In this document: positions 22,401-31,297 of the stretch, piece by piece
How positions within the stretch are numbered: the stretch's first letter is position 1
Layout of the letters: each line of letters begins with the position of its first letter
Virus record (IMG/VR): IMGVR_UViG_3300043540_000402
Coordinates: 1 to 31,297 of that record
Source: a virus
Direction: 5' to 3' (one strand)
DNA length: 31,297 nt
The notes under the pieces: model-generated
What the model was told of the DNA's origin: nothing
The model's input: only the letters and a program-made list of their open reading frames with translations
The model's database searches: none
Translations under genes and position numbers: made by a program

Positions 22401-25400
22401 TTGGTGAATCTGGTCTTGTTGGAAGTTTAAAAATTATTGTCTCATCATTTAATGGTTTGGTCAAAACAATTAATGCTTTTTTGTATGTTTGGAACAATAC
22501 TTTTGTTGGTCAGATTTTACAAGGTATTGTTATGATTATTGCTCCGATTAAGCTTTTGGTTTCCTTAGTGGAAACATCTTTTGGTATAAAAATGACCGCT
22601 TCTTTTCTTAGTTTTCTGAAATCGTTTAATTCTGCAGGAGGGGTCATTACAGGCATTGTTTCAAAAATAGGCACTTCTTTGGCCGCATTGCAAACATCTA
22701 TTGTTGCTGCTTTTGTGGCCCATCCAATAACTTCATTTATAGCTGTATTGATGACTCTTAGTGGATTTATTTTGATGGCAGAAGGCAATATGAAGAAATT
22801 TGTTGATAAAGCAATAGATTTAGGAGAATCTTTTGTATCCAACAAAAATACAATCGAAGCTTTTATTGGTGGACTGAAACAAATATCCCTTCATTCAAAT
22901 GAACAAAAAGAAGTTATAGAGAAATTAAGAGGAAAATATACTGATTTTGAAACAGAGCTTTTGCGAACAACAGGAAAATCTGATTTGGCAGAACTTTCTT
23001 TCAAAGACCTTTCATCTGCATTGAGTGATCTCAATGAAAAATTTGGCGAAACTGAAGCATATCAAGTTTATGTGTCCACAATTCAAGAAGCTATTAGAAA
23101 TACGAAAGCATATCAAAATGCATTTAATGAACTGAAAAAGGAATTTCCTGATTTATATGAAAAATTGACCAAGATGATTTCACCTATGGATGAATTTGGA
23201 ACAGAGACTGATGAAACTGCTGATTCAATAAACAATGTGAAAAAAGCCATTGATCTTTCCAAATTGTCTATGGATGAATTAAACATTGTTTTTAAGACCA
23301 TGCAGGTTGACCAATTTAAAAAATCAATGGATTCTTTAGGTGAAGTTTTAAGCTTAGAGACTGGTGGACTATTAGACACTTTGATTGATGGATTGAAACG
23401 AACTGGTGATGTTATGATGGATTCATCAGAACAAACATCAGTAGCCAAAATTAGTACGGAACAATATGATAGAGCGGTAAAAGCAGCACGAGAAACTTTG
23501 ATTCAATATGCAATGACACATGAAAATTTTACTGACGAACAAATTGATGATGAATTGAGACGACGAGGTGTTACAGAAAAAGCATTTAATGATATAAAGA
23601 AAGGATTAATGGAAGAAATTGAATTTCGAAAAACTATGGCAAAAAGTCATGAAGATATAACGAAAAAAATGAAAACCGACATTGAAGGTCTCACCATTTT
23701 TGAAAAAATGGAATTTCAAAAGACGATGAGACAGTATGATGAAGAAGCAGCTTCTTTTAAGAAACTGGTTGAGGATAAACAAATTACTGAAGAAGATTAT
23801 GAAGCAGTTATGATTGCTTTGAGACAAAAGTATCATTTGAAAGCACAACAACTGATTTCTGATGCAGCTAAAAAAGAGAATGAGACAGAAGACCAAAAAT
23901 ATCAACGCGAGAGAAGTCTTCTCGCCAATCAGATCAATTATATTTTGTCGGAAAATGAATCTTTGGCACAGAGTATCCTTAAACTAAAGGAGCAAAATAA
24001 AGGCAATCTCGATAAACAAATTGCTGCAGAGACAATGGCTCTTGAATCCGGTTTGAAAAAAGAACAAGAGTTGAGGGAGAAATACGCCGCAAATGAATTG
24101 GAACAGTATTCTAAATCTGCAGCAAGAATGTTGAGCACGTTAAAAACGAATGCGTCCTTGTTTACTTCTGTTATAACCAAAAGAGAGGAAGAGAAACTTC
24201 AAATCCAAATTGATACTGCCGAACAAGAATATAAAGTGGTGCAAAGTAGTCTTGAAAAAATTCGAGCACTATATGGAAGTCATGATCTTCGTGTCATTGA
24301 TGCAATGAACAAAGAGGTTGAGGCCCGTAAAGCTGTGCTTGATGCCCAGTATAAATTGATTGAATATTATTTGTCTAAATATGAAGAAGCTTATGCAAAG
24401 AAACAAGATTCTGTCCAACTTTTTTATGAAAGGGAAAAACAGTTAGTTCAAATTTCGTATGAAAATTATGTACGTGATTTGGATGAACGACTTCAATACA
24501 GTAAAGCTTGGTTGGAGAATACTTTTCAAGACCAGGAGGAAATTGATAGACGAAAATTCTACCTTGAAAAGAAGTATAACGAAGATTTGATTCGAGAAGC
24601 TGAATCTACGACCAATCAACTGGTTGAACTTGCGGAGAAAGAAACAGAAGAATCTATTGCAGCTATCAAAGAAAAATATCAATTAAGAGAACAATTTCTG
24701 AATCAAGAAGCACTTCTTGCTGGTTCAGAGACGGATAAATTTATTCAATCCGAATGGAAAATAACTGATGAAACTAAAGAATCTTTGCAAGCACGTCATG
24801 CATCGTATGTAGAATATAATGGGAAAATTTATGTTCTTGAACAACAAGCTGTTGAACAGTCAAAAAACATAAACAATCAAAGGACAGAACTTGAAAAGAA
24901 AATAGATTCTGAGATTTTGGAAGCAAGGAGAAAAGGTCTTGAACAAATAAAGAAAATTTATGAAGAAGAGAAATCTTCACTTGTATCCAGATATAATGCG
25001 GAAAAATCTCAACTTGATTCTCTTATTGCAAAACGCAAAAGTCTTAATGAAAAATTGCGGGAGTTGGACCGAAGTTACCAATCAGATTTGTTTGATCTTC
25101 AAACACAGAATATGTCTGAGTATGAAAAATATTCAGCCACTATCAAACGTATCAATGAGCTTATGAATCAAGCTCGTTCGACTGGTGATGCGGAATATTT
25201 GAATGAAGCCAAAAGCCTTACAAAGTCTTTAGCCAAAGAAGTTGTAGATGAAAATGGATTTGTTGTAAAATCCACAGAGGAAATGACCTCCATAAAAACC
25301 AATCTGCTAACCAGTGCGTATAATTTACAAAAACAGCTTATTGAGAGACAGAAAAAGGATACCGAAGATCAGATTTCATCCACAAAAAATTCTCTTGATT

Positions 25401-26470
25401 CGTTAAAGTCAAAAATTGATGAATATAGTGCCAAGATTGTTGAAGTATCCAATAAAGAATTGAAATTGAAGAAGGATGATGTTGAAAAGTCAATAAATGA
25501 AGTGAAATCCAGTTTGGAGGCATTGGATGTTTTGATTACCAAAGCTCGAAAATTGGAAATTGATATGGGAAATTTCCAAGAGGTGTTGGATAAAGCTAAA
25601 CAAGCCTTTGCAGAATTGAATGAATCGTATGAAAAAAACAAAAATATGAGTTTTACTGTTTCTTTTAAGGATACAAATGATACAGAACTATCCAAATCTA
25701 TTGATGAAGTTAAAGGAAAGGTGGATGATCTTAAAAAGTCCATAGAAGAATCGAAGGTCAAACTCAATATTTCTATATCCTTGAATGAAAATGAGAAAGA
25801 TCCTCTCCAAGGATTGACTGATATTTATGAAAAGGTAAAAGGAATTGAGGAAAAAAACAATGTTACATCCAAGATCAATATACAAGTAAAAGGAACTTCG
25901 AATGATCAAGATGCGGAAATATCCTCTTTACTCACATTTATCCTTGAACAGGTGGATAAGTTTGTGGACAAAACAGTAACATATACTATAAAGGTTATTG
26001 GTTTGGAGGACCTAAAAGCCGCTGTTGATTATCAAGAAAGTCTCCATGATACAACGACCACTCATACTATTATTACACATTATGAATCAGATGGATCAGA
26101 ATCTGATCGTGAAGGAGGATTGGTAGGCGCAAAGAAGTTTGCAACAGGTGGATTTACAGGAGCTCTTTCTGGATTTGGTGGTGGTGATATTATTCCTGCT
26201 ATGCTCGAACCAGGTGAGTTTGTATTGAGAAAAGAATCAGTCCAACGTTATGGACTTAAATTCTTTAAAATGTTAAATGAAATGAAACTTCCTTCTATGT
26301 TTATGCCAAAATTTAGTGTTGGAGGCCCTGTTTCTACTTCAGTAAATGAATCCCCCATGCAGGTCATTGAATTTCGTGTTGATTCTTCAAGCCATACATT
26401 GTATGGAGATTCGGACACTATACGAAATCTTACAAATAGTCTTCGAAGATCAAAGTTGGTAACAGTTTAA
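19487..26470 (+). CDS. Tail tape measure protein
   Basis: The 2327-residue protein sets tail length and is ejected at infection. ATG 19487 follows TGGAGG; an in-frame GTG at 19475 overlaps the preceding stop. A TP901-type tape measure core lies at about residues 669-858 (NYDQALYDLQAIL, IGDGVKLMGQAGLS, QETAASAMILADSGL). Hydrophobic, membrane-spanning-like segments follow at about 1007-1028 (GQILQGIVMIIAPIKLLVSL) and 1083-1100. Long charged coiled coils occupy about 1390-2120. The C-terminus has the usual Gly-rich end, FATGGFTGALSGFGGGDIIP then EPGEFVLRKESV (about 2216-2250). At about 0.15 nm per residue the tail would be near 350 nm. No lytic transglycosylase or peptidase motif was recognised. 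Confidence 0.95.
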   Translation: MADSNTLETKFTADVTDALRGIKEFKEALEAVGKKASEVVQNFLKLDSGVEQSARTFDKYSQIIQQFQAFASNLGKTLDSVTTKISNSQAAMSNIANATGKATKALSEYDQAWGFLHTVFEDQPAIFGRVLQELNKLENEYTALSLGGKDLQKTLTWQYDAQTLIKKSLENWIANTKTLTAQQKNLIEANAQLNTGLTDSSFAQTALGKAILSTYNNGQMFYNALVKGGMTVGVNTEKTTEYVAALKEVYAHLKSVSSNSINYNSAVKELKNSEDLHVRAMQLMNGEISKVSNGFLAMKSSVAETGTVMTSYRYNLDQVAQSNKSLVPIYENLAAKYKNQPLLLSAATNSLLKYGESQEGLRTIQRSLLENLVETSNGMVNYGGKLLQGQELTRKLNYEKSRLTGLLNQEGTVLKFLASGYDNTEQGLMQFINSSMQGTVTYKEFQKELTGFNTTVRQLGEYNEVYANSFKKSASAVLENKGQVEAASQAYLKYARTSEQIIYQMNEYVRVGKQKAAQDYEDNKNIGNYVRRVSELESQQHLLTETLRNQGTVSSFTAHANSINTTNLLEYAKASGVSSATTLNLSNVLSGLTTKYSALSPFVDKLRVSVLSGNMEFERAQTVLAGIVKSHEAYLETLKTTESWSAKVLGKIKEYVTYYAAATAIFAATVALREGAVAIANYDQALYDLQAILGSTRGEAKTLGEEMKDASSKTIYSLNEIGDGVKLMGQAGLSTQQIIQSLTPTLDLAMGTLEKMEPVVDLLTSTMVAFGKEAFQVSEIADVMALAINRSKLDVEKLRTIFNYIGVSAKQAGLSLQETAASAMILADSGLKASNIGTSLRNVISKLIAPNVQLRQTLQAIGQTTSDLNPLVVGYEKALENLSKALSVTSVTMDGSIQTTMDASKAYEMFGLRGAQAALALTSAFLSGKYQETLESLDETGVAAKMARTQMEGLEARFKNLIANTKLLAVALGESGLVGSLKIIVSSFNGLVKTINAFLYVWNNTFVGQILQGIVMIIAPIKLLVSLVETSFGIKMTASFLSFLKSFNSAGGVITGIVSKIGTSLAALQTSIVAAFVAHPITSFIAVLMTLSGFILMAEGNMKKFVDKAIDLGESFVSNKNTIEAFIGGLKQISLHSNEQKEVIEKLRGKYTDFETELLRTTGKSDLAELSFKDLSSALSDLNEKFGETEAYQVYVSTIQEAIRNTKAYQNAFNELKKEFPDLYEKLTKMISPMDEFGTETDETADSINNVKKAIDLSKLSMDELNIVFKTMQVDQFKKSMDSLGEVLSLETGGLLDTLIDGLKRTGDVMMDSSEQTSVAKISTEQYDRAVKAARETLIQYAMTHENFTDEQIDDELRRRGVTEKAFNDIKKGLMEEIEFRKTMAKSHEDITKKMKTDIEGLTIFEKMEFQKTMRQYDEEAASFKKLVEDKQITEEDYEAVMIALRQKYHLKAQQLISDAAKKENETEDQKYQRERSLLANQINYILSENESLAQSILKLKEQNKGNLDKQIAAETMALESGLKKEQELREKYAANELEQYSKSAARMLSTLKTNASLFTSVITKREEEKLQIQIDTAEQEYKVVQSSLEKIRALYGSHDLRVIDAMNKEVEARKAVLDAQYKLIEYYLSKYEEAYAKKQDSVQLFYEREKQLVQISYENYVRDLDERLQYSKAWLENTFQDQEEIDRRKFYLEKKYNEDLIREAESTTNQLVELAEKETEESIAAIKEKYQLREQFLNQEALLAGSETDKFIQSEWKITDETKESLQARHASYVEYNGKIYVLEQQAVEQSKNINNQRTELEKKIDSEILEARRKGLEQIKKIYEEEKSSLVSRYNAEKSQLDSLIAKRKSLNEKLRELDRSYQSDLFDLQTQNMSEYEKYSATIKRINELMNQARSTGDAEYLNEAKSLTKSLAKEVVDENGFVVKSTEEMTSIKTNLLTSAYNLQKQLIERQKKDTEDQISSTKNSLDSLKSKIDEYSAKIVEVSNKELKLKKDDVEKSINEVKSSLEALDVLITKARKLEIDMGNFQEVLDKAKQAFAELNESYEKNKNMSFTVSFKDTNDTELSKSIDEVKGKVDDLKKSIEESKVKLNISISLNENEKDPLQGLTDIYEKVKGIEEKNNVTSKINIQVKGTSNDQDAEISSLLTFILEQVDKFVDKTVTYTIKVIGLEDLKAAVDYQESLHDTTTTHTIITHYESDGSESDREGGLVGAKKFATGGFTGALSGFGGGDIIPAMLEPGEFVLRKESVQRYGLKFFKMLNEMKLPSMFMPKFSVGGPVSTSVNESPMQVIEFRVDSSSHTLYGDSDTIRNLTNSLRRSKLVTV

Positions 26471-26481
26471 GGAGGAAAACC

Positions 26482-27453
26482 ATGCCATTAAGTACATCGG
26501 ACATTATGTTCTATCGATCTAAATATTTCAATGATACTCCATCAAATGGAGGAGTTATAAGTTCGACTTCTATTTCATCAGGTGTTATGAACAATGTTTT
26601 CCCAAATGTAACATCCTATGAGAGGACAAATGGTATTGTTCGGTATCGAAAAATCTTTCTCAAAAATAATAATGTGTCCAACATTTCATTAGAACAAACA
26701 AAATTTTATTTATCCTCTATAAATTCTGGGGAAGACGCTTTTTTGTTCAGAACTGGTACTGATACAGATACTCAGAGCGATGTTACTACATCGACTGATT
26801 GGCTTACAACTGGGAAAACTACTGATGTTATGATTAGTGGAGAATCCTCTGTTCAAGTGTCATATAAGGTTTCTGGTGAAGGAGTTTTTTCCGGAGAAGA
26901 TGTCATAATCAGAATAACAGATGGGGTTAATTTTGATGATCTTAGTTTGTCTGGTAATCCATCATGGGTTGGTTCAAATGCTACATTAAATTTTATCAGT
27001 CCAGTGACACATAATTACAACACAAATTCCCTTGTTTGTAGTATGAAAAGTTTAGGGGATATTAAACCAACTTTGTCCAATTGGACAATTACAAGTGCGT
27101 CCGGAACCTTTGATTTGGATACTTATCCAATAATACTATATAATCTTGGCACTGTTTCAGATGATTGGACAATTTTGTTTACCAGTATCAGTGCATTTTC
27201 AGTATCTGGTGCTTTAACAGGTTCGGTTGGTACTGGAACAATATATGCCAGTTTTTCTCCATCCAATGCGTCCAGTTTTTATTTCTTGATCAATAAAGAT
27301 GGATGGGGAGGAACATGGCAATCAGGGGACAGAATTACATTTACAACGAATCACGCAGCGAAAGCTGTTTGGTTAAAGGAAGTAGTTCCAGCAGGAGCTT
27401 CCTCTATTTCTTCAAATATTCAAAGAATTTGTTGGGAAGGTGAAGCTATTTAG
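26482..27453 (+). CDS. Tail-tip structural protein, unknown family
   Basis: The protein has 323 residues, with AAGGAGG overlapping the tape measure stop. The N-terminal segment (STSDIMFYRSKYFNDT, then SGVMNNVFPNVTSYE, then GIVRYRKIFLKN) matches a pattern I know from tail components encoded after the tape measure in diverse phages, where it is often followed by WLK..VPAG near the C-terminus; here AVWLKEVVPAGASSIS (about 295-310) is present. The middle is Ser/Thr/Gly-rich and all-beta, perhaps Ig-like. It is probably a distal tail or tail-fibre-associated protein. The exact function is not known to me. Confidence 0.7.
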   Translation: MPLSTSDIMFYRSKYFNDTPSNGGVISSTSISSGVMNNVFPNVTSYERTNGIVRYRKIFLKNNNVSNISLEQTKFYLSSINSGEDAFLFRTGTDTDTQSDVTTSTDWLTTGKTTDVMISGESSVQVSYKVSGEGVFSGEDVIIRITDGVNFDDLSLSGNPSWVGSNATLNFISPVTHNYNTNSLVCSMKSLGDIKPTLSNWTITSASGTFDLDTYPIILYNLGTVSDDWTILFTSISAFSVSGALTGSVGTGTIYASFSPSNASSFYFLINKDGWGGTWQSGDRITFTTNHAAKAVWLKEVVPAGASSISSNIQRICWEGEAI

Positions 27454-27461
27454 TATATTTT

Positions 27462-27508
27462 GAGAATACTCCACATGCCTAAAGGCAGTGTCTTTATGGT
27501 GCTTCTTC
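27462..27508 (-). mobile_element. Possible IS200/IS605 right-end remnant
   Basis: On the minus strand the sequence runs from GAAGAAGCACC to GGAGTATTCTC and contains CTGCCTTTAGGCATGTGGAG. It resembles the right ends of the two mini-elements (CTGGCTTTAGTCGTGGGGAG). TGCC-TTTA-GGCA is the tip of a hairpin extended by CAC/GTG. There is no left end and no coding sequence. It fills most of the 74-bp gap between two tail genes and may serve as a terminator instead. Confidence 0.35.
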
Positions 27509-27527
27509 GATAATTAGAGGAAAAATC

Positions 27528-28604
27528 ATGTCTGATCAACAAAACCTTCTTGGTTTGATGCACTTTGATGGACCAGGTATATTAAATGATGCTGAGCCTA
27601 TTTCACAGATTGATATAATAGAGTTGGAACAAGCATCACTATCCAATGAGAAAGTTAAGTTTGGTGTTTCATCATTCAAACCAACTGGCGATGGATATGG
27701 TTATTGTTATTTTAATGGAGACAAACTCCCTGAAAATTTTTTGCAAACTGTTTTTACCGTTGATTTTTGGATATATGTTCCATCAGGAGAAGATTATAGG
27801 GGAGCTGAATTTTATTTTTCTGAAATGGAAACATCTATCGGTCTTAGCAACATAGTTTATGTTTGTTTTGAATATCGTAGTTGGATACCAGATTGGACGA
27901 TAAAACTTTATTTATATTCTAATAAAACCTCTTCTCCAACTTACTCATTGATCAATGACCAAATCTATATTTTCCCTTCTATGACTGTTGATTCATGGCA
28001 TCATATAGCCATTGTTAAGAGAAGTAATGCATATTTTCGTGTTTATTGGGATGGTGTTTTGGTGTTGACAAGCACCAATCAATGGCCTTTTCCTTATACA
28101 ACATCTGCCAGTAGGATTATTGATGTTGGTGCATATTCTGATGGTGATGTTGTTTATTTAGATGAATTTCGTTGGATTAAAGAAGAACTTTGGACTGGAA
28201 CCAGTTTTGATGTTCCTATAGGTCCAATGATATTACAGAAATCATCAATTTCAGATATATTGTTATCTTTTAACAGTATTTATTTGAGTGCTTATTTAGA
28301 ATTAAAAAACAATCTACAAGAGCTTAGGTCAAAAACCGATGTTTTTGATCTAAAAACATCGATATTGTTTTATCAAGCCAATAAAAATGTTTTTAAAATT
28401 GAAAATTCTTATGTGCAAAACCTTCAAGATAATTTATATGTCCAAAATCAATTTACACAGCAGGTAAAATCCATGACTCAATTAAAAAATGCTGTTGGAT
28501 TTAGTCCCATTTCAGGAAACTTTATGTTTAAGAACAGTATTGATTCAGCTTCTCCAATTTTGTTCGATCAATATATTTTTGATGAAACTTATCTTGGAGT
28601 ATGA
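27528..28604 (+). CDS. LamG/concanavalin A-like tail protein
   Basis: The 358-residue protein has GAGG 7 nt upstream. Residues from about 1 to 225 form a concanavalin A-like (LamG) jelly-roll: FTVDFWIYVPSGE (about 75-88), DSWHHIAIVKRSNAYFRVYW (about 155-175) then DGVLVLTST, and VVYLDEFRWIKEELWTGTSF near the end, which are hallmark LamG strands. The remaining 130 residues are polar and helical with Asn/Gln-rich segments and could form a trimeric stalk or tail attachment region. The domain usually binds carbohydrates, so a receptor-binding or adhesion role at the tail tip is likely. Its stop lies 3 nt before the hub start. Confidence 0.8.
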   Translation: MSDQQNLLGLMHFDGPGILNDAEPISQIDIIELEQASLSNEKVKFGVSSFKPTGDGYGYCYFNGDKLPENFLQTVFTVDFWIYVPSGEDYRGAEFYFSEMETSIGLSNIVYVCFEYRSWIPDWTIKLYLYSNKTSSPTYSLINDQIYIFPSMTVDSWHHIAIVKRSNAYFRVYWDGVLVLTSTNQWPFPYTTSASRIIDVGAYSDGDVVYLDEFRWIKEELWTGTSFDVPIGPMILQKSSISDILLSFNSIYLSAYLELKNNLQELRSKTDVFDLKTSILFYQANKNVFKIENSYVQNLQDNLYVQNQFTQQVKSMTQLKNAVGFSPISGNFMFKNSIDSASPILFDQYIFDETYLGV

Positions 28605-28607
28605 TCC

Positions 28608-31297
28608 ATGTCAAAAAAGATAAATATTTTATGCAACAATAGATCGATTTTGAAATATTTTGAAAGCGCAAGAATATCTATGTCAGAATCGAGTTATTGT
28701 TGGACGTTGGATTTATCTCTCAATTCATTGGAATTATGGGATTTGTTCAATCCATTGGGCAAAAAAGGTGAATTGTGTATCAAGATTTTGATTGATGATT
28801 CAACCTATGAATTTATGTGTGAAGAACGCACTGCTCCTATAGAAACAAACGGCACTGTGTTTTCAGTTTGGGGACGATCAAAACAAGCTTTGTTGGATAA
28901 GCCATATTCTTCGGTTATTACAGACACAGAAGAAACCAATCATATTTGGCAAGAACAAACATGCTCTGTTACTCAAATCATAAATTATATTAAATCGAAT
29001 TTTTGTCCTCCTGGAACTGATATCCGTTGGGAAGTTGAAGATTTTATAGTCGAGAAAACAACTTATTCTGTTTCCAACAAAACTCCAATTGAAATTATTT
29101 CTGAGCTTGCGGACATTATTGGTGCTCAATTGGTTGCTAATTTAGATGGAAGTTTGAGCATAAAAACTTATGAGGTTTCATCTGATTCTGTAGTAGCTTC
29201 TTATAATGATTTAGATCATTTAATTTTGCTTGATGAAAACGTCCACCAGGGATTTGGATATAATGCTGTTACTGTTGTTGGACATTCTGGTTCTGGAAAC
29301 TCAGCACAAATCCAACATGAGGTTTTGGAATCTGAGGAAAAGGAGAAATGGGAACTAAATAAATCAAGAACTATTCGTGTTTATTATTATCATCCAAAAG
29401 GAAAACCTCTCTCATATTATCACCTTGATGGAATATATGCTCAGTCACGTGGTGGAGGCATTGTTTCTAAGACCGAAAAAATTGTCTTAACTTGGGGAAG
29501 TGGGAATACATCATATTTTGATGTAAATGGAAATAATGAAATTAGTGGGAACAAAGAACTTCCTTTAGAAATTAAGTATATTACTTATTCTGTAAAATAT
29601 GAAGATTTTTCAGTTTCTGTTAGTGATACGAATGAACATTATATTTTGTTTTATTTTTCGGATAAATCAGCAAATGATCTTTTTTCTGTTCAAATTGATG
29701 TGGAATCTGTTGAGGATAAACAATGTTCATCATTGGATATAGAAGCAAAAATCACAACTTATCCAAAATTTGAAATTTGTATTTATGGAAATATACATCA
29801 TGTAAAATATGGTATTGACATAATGGGTGCTCCTATATATGTCCCCCTACTATATCGGTCTGAAACTATAAAAGAGTTTATTGTTTTTATTAACGGAAAA
29901 GCCAGTTTATCCAAACCAATTTTTGGCTATTTAAAAAAATTTATTCCTTGTGGAAATAATCCTGGTTATCCTTCTTTTACACAATACACAAAAGAATTGA
30001 CAGTTAATTATGAAAATCCTATTGGTGTTTACGTGGAATATGATACTCCATGTTATTACTGGGAGCTTTCTATACCAATGACTTTTCAAGCAAACAGTGA
30101 GCAGTTTCCAAACTATACTGTTTATTATTTCACAACATGTGGATCGCTTTCAGCATCTGTTTCTTCTGATAAGAATTCTCAGAAAAATCAGTCGGATTCA
30201 TCGTCTAATGTTTCGTTTGAAAATACAAAATTATTGAGTTCGAATGATTCCCAAAAAGTTTATTCTACTGAAATGGTAAAATATGGGGATACTTCAAAAA
30301 TAGATTCCATAAAAGACGAAAATGGATCATCATATTCTGTAAATTTTTCACCAAAACAAGAGACTGTTGAAGACAAACTTGTTTTTGTTAATGGAGAAGC
30401 CTCTTTGTCAAAACCATATTCCAGTGGACTTTCTGTTGAATTTTTGGATGGTCATAGTGATACAGCAAAAGTTTCAGAAAACGAAACAGGTATAAGTATA
30501 TCAGATACGGAAAATGAACACGTGGCTAAAGTTACATATAATGCTGCTAAATATGCAAATGAAATGACAATTACAGCAAATAAAAACGAAGAAGGTTCTG
30601 TTGATCCAATTGACTTTTTGGTTAAAGATAAAGATGGAAATTCTACTTCGGCAACGTTTGATCCTGTTTCTGATGCTTCAAAATCCGAAGAAGACTCTGC
30701 TTCAGAATCCGAAGAAGACTATGCTTTGGAAATTGATCCAAGATGGAAAGAAACAAATGGAATTGAAACACGTTTACATTCTTCTTTGAGTGCTACTGAA
30801 CGTATATTTCATTTTCTATTTTATGGTGATCCGGATCAAATTAAACGATCTTTTTCATCCGAAGGATTTCCTGTTACAATCAATAAAACTGTTGGCTATG
30901 CTTCAAAAATTGAAGAACAACTTGATTTTGAGGATAAACAGGCATCGTTATCCGGAGAGTATTTTTCGGGAATGAAACTAACTCCTACTGGTGCTAATCC
31001 AGATTTATATTTTACTGAAGGTTCTGGACAAAGTTCTACCGGAAATACCGTTATTTTCTCCGTCAAAAAATATTCCAAAAAAGTGACCATAGATTGTGAT
31101 CAGAAATATGTTTTTGCAAAAGCAGAATATAATACTTATGGCTATGAAGGTTCTGTTAATGTGAGCACGACCTTTTCTGGTGAATTAACTACTTATGTTG
31201 AAACAAATAATGAGAAGCTCTATTCTATTTCAACAAAGTTTGAAGATTTGTTTGGATCGGAACAGCGTCGTATTACATTGAATGTTAAGGATTATAC
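28608..31297 (+). CDS. Tail hub/tip protein with repeated C-terminal domains (partial, runs off window)
   Basis: The frame is open from ATG 28608 to the window end, at least 896 codons. GGAG (28596-28599) lies inside the previous gene. The first 250 residues look like a tail hub (gp27/gp44-like) protein: SYCWTLDLSLNSLELWDLF, then FSVWGRSKQALLDKPYS and TPIEIISELADIIGAQLVAN (about 158-177), patterns I know from baseplate hub proteins. After that the chain is beta-rich with Ig-like repeats: INGKASLSKP (near 29893) recurs as VNGEASLSKP (near 30390) and as DKQASLSG (near 30935). An acidic Ser/Glu tract, SKSEEDSASESEEDYA, lies near 30679-30726. The hub closes the tube and probably carries receptor-binding appendages. 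The C-terminus is not visible. Confidence 0.75.
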   Translation, partial: MSKKINILCNNRSILKYFESARISMSESSYCWTLDLSLNSLELWDLFNPLGKKGELCIKILIDDSTYEFMCEERTAPIETNGTVFSVWGRSKQALLDKPYSSVITDTEETNHIWQEQTCSVTQIINYIKSNFCPPGTDIRWEVEDFIVEKTTYSVSNKTPIEIISELADIIGAQLVANLDGSLSIKTYEVSSDSVVASYNDLDHLILLDENVHQGFGYNAVTVVGHSGSGNSAQIQHEVLESEEKEKWELNKSRTIRVYYYHPKGKPLSYYHLDGIYAQSRGGGIVSKTEKIVLTWGSGNTSYFDVNGNNEISGNKELPLEIKYITYSVKYEDFSVSVSDTNEHYILFYFSDKSANDLFSVQIDVESVEDKQCSSLDIEAKITTYPKFEICIYGNIHHVKYGIDIMGAPIYVPLLYRSETIKEFIVFINGKASLSKPIFGYLKKFIPCGNNPGYPSFTQYTKELTVNYENPIGVYVEYDTPCYYWELSIPMTFQANSEQFPNYTVYYFTTCGSLSASVSSDKNSQKNQSDSSSNVSFENTKLLSSNDSQKVYSTEMVKYGDTSKIDSIKDENGSSYSVNFSPKQETVEDKLVFVNGEASLSKPYSSGLSVEFLDGHSDTAKVSENETGISISDTENEHVAKVTYNAAKYANEMTITANKNEEGSVDPIDFLVKDKDGNSTSATFDPVSDASKSEEDSASESEEDYALEIDPRWKETNGIETRLHSSLSATERIFHFLFYGDPDQIKRSFSSEGFPVTINKTVGYASKIEEQLDFEDKQASLSGEYFSGMKLTPTGANPDLYFTEGSGQSSTGNTVIFSVKKYSKKVTIDCDQKYVFAKAEYNTYGYEGSVNVSTTFSGELTTYVETNNEKLYSISTKFEDLFGSEQRRITLNVKDY

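Overview
The window is the structural half of a tailed double-stranded DNA phage genome (or prophage), preceded by about 5.2 kb of almost gene-free, repeat-rich control DNA. Every gene I accept is on the + strand. The DNA is AT-rich, genes are tightly packed with strong AGGAGG-type ribosome sites and ATGA overlaps, and the promoters I can see are sigma70-like (TTGACN with 17 bp spacing). This fits a low-GC bacterial host; I cannot name the host. No tail sheath gene is visible and there is a long tape measure, a tail terminator and a G/GT chaperone pair, so the virion is most likely a siphovirus with a very long tail and a lambda-E-like capsid.

Region 1 (1-5200) looks like a replication, partition and regulation zone. 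It holds a nine-unit 19-20 bp iteron array (623-799) with an inverted half-site, DnaA-box-like words upstream, a promoter and a possible pseudoknot leader ahead of a coiled-coil/HTH protein gene (1101-1601). A 16-bp palindrome identical to the canonical bacterial parS centromere (1642-1657) lies in a terminator-like hairpin region. After it come six copies of a 28-bp repeat, dozens of copies of TTATCCAAC in both orientations, one small basic-protein gene (3043-3384), four perfect 22-bp tandem repeats (3813-3900), two adjacent long imperfect hairpins (3980-4124), further palindromes and a CG-rich block in otherwise AT-rich DNA. Iterons plus parS suggest a phage-plasmid that may use the host ParB system; this is inference.

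Region 2 (5100-14050) is the packaging and head module: small and large terminase, portal, a protease-scaffold protein, decoration protein, major capsid protein and connector/neck proteins. The decoration protein and the capsid protein appear to share a small beta domain.

Region 3 (14068-16456) is a cargo insert within the head-tail module: a 664-aa fusion of a GT4-like and a GT9-like glycosyltransferase and a small companion gene.

Region 4 (16457-31297) is the tail module: tail completion protein, tail terminator, a Mu Com-like zinc-finger protein, tail tube, the G/GT chaperones with a textbook -1 frameshift site (A AAA AAC, 6-nt spacer, 12-bp stem), a 2327-aa tape measure, a tail-tip component, a LamG-type protein and the start of a large tail-hub protein that runs off the window.

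Two intergenic gaps in the structural operon (9416-9584 and 17870-18034) carry short copies of an IS200/IS605-family element that has no transposase or tnpB gene. They keep end hairpins, an internal promoter and an omega-RNA-like 3' end. The copies differ by compensatory base changes, so the fold appears to be conserved. A third, weaker right-end-like hairpin lies on the minus strand at 27462-27508.
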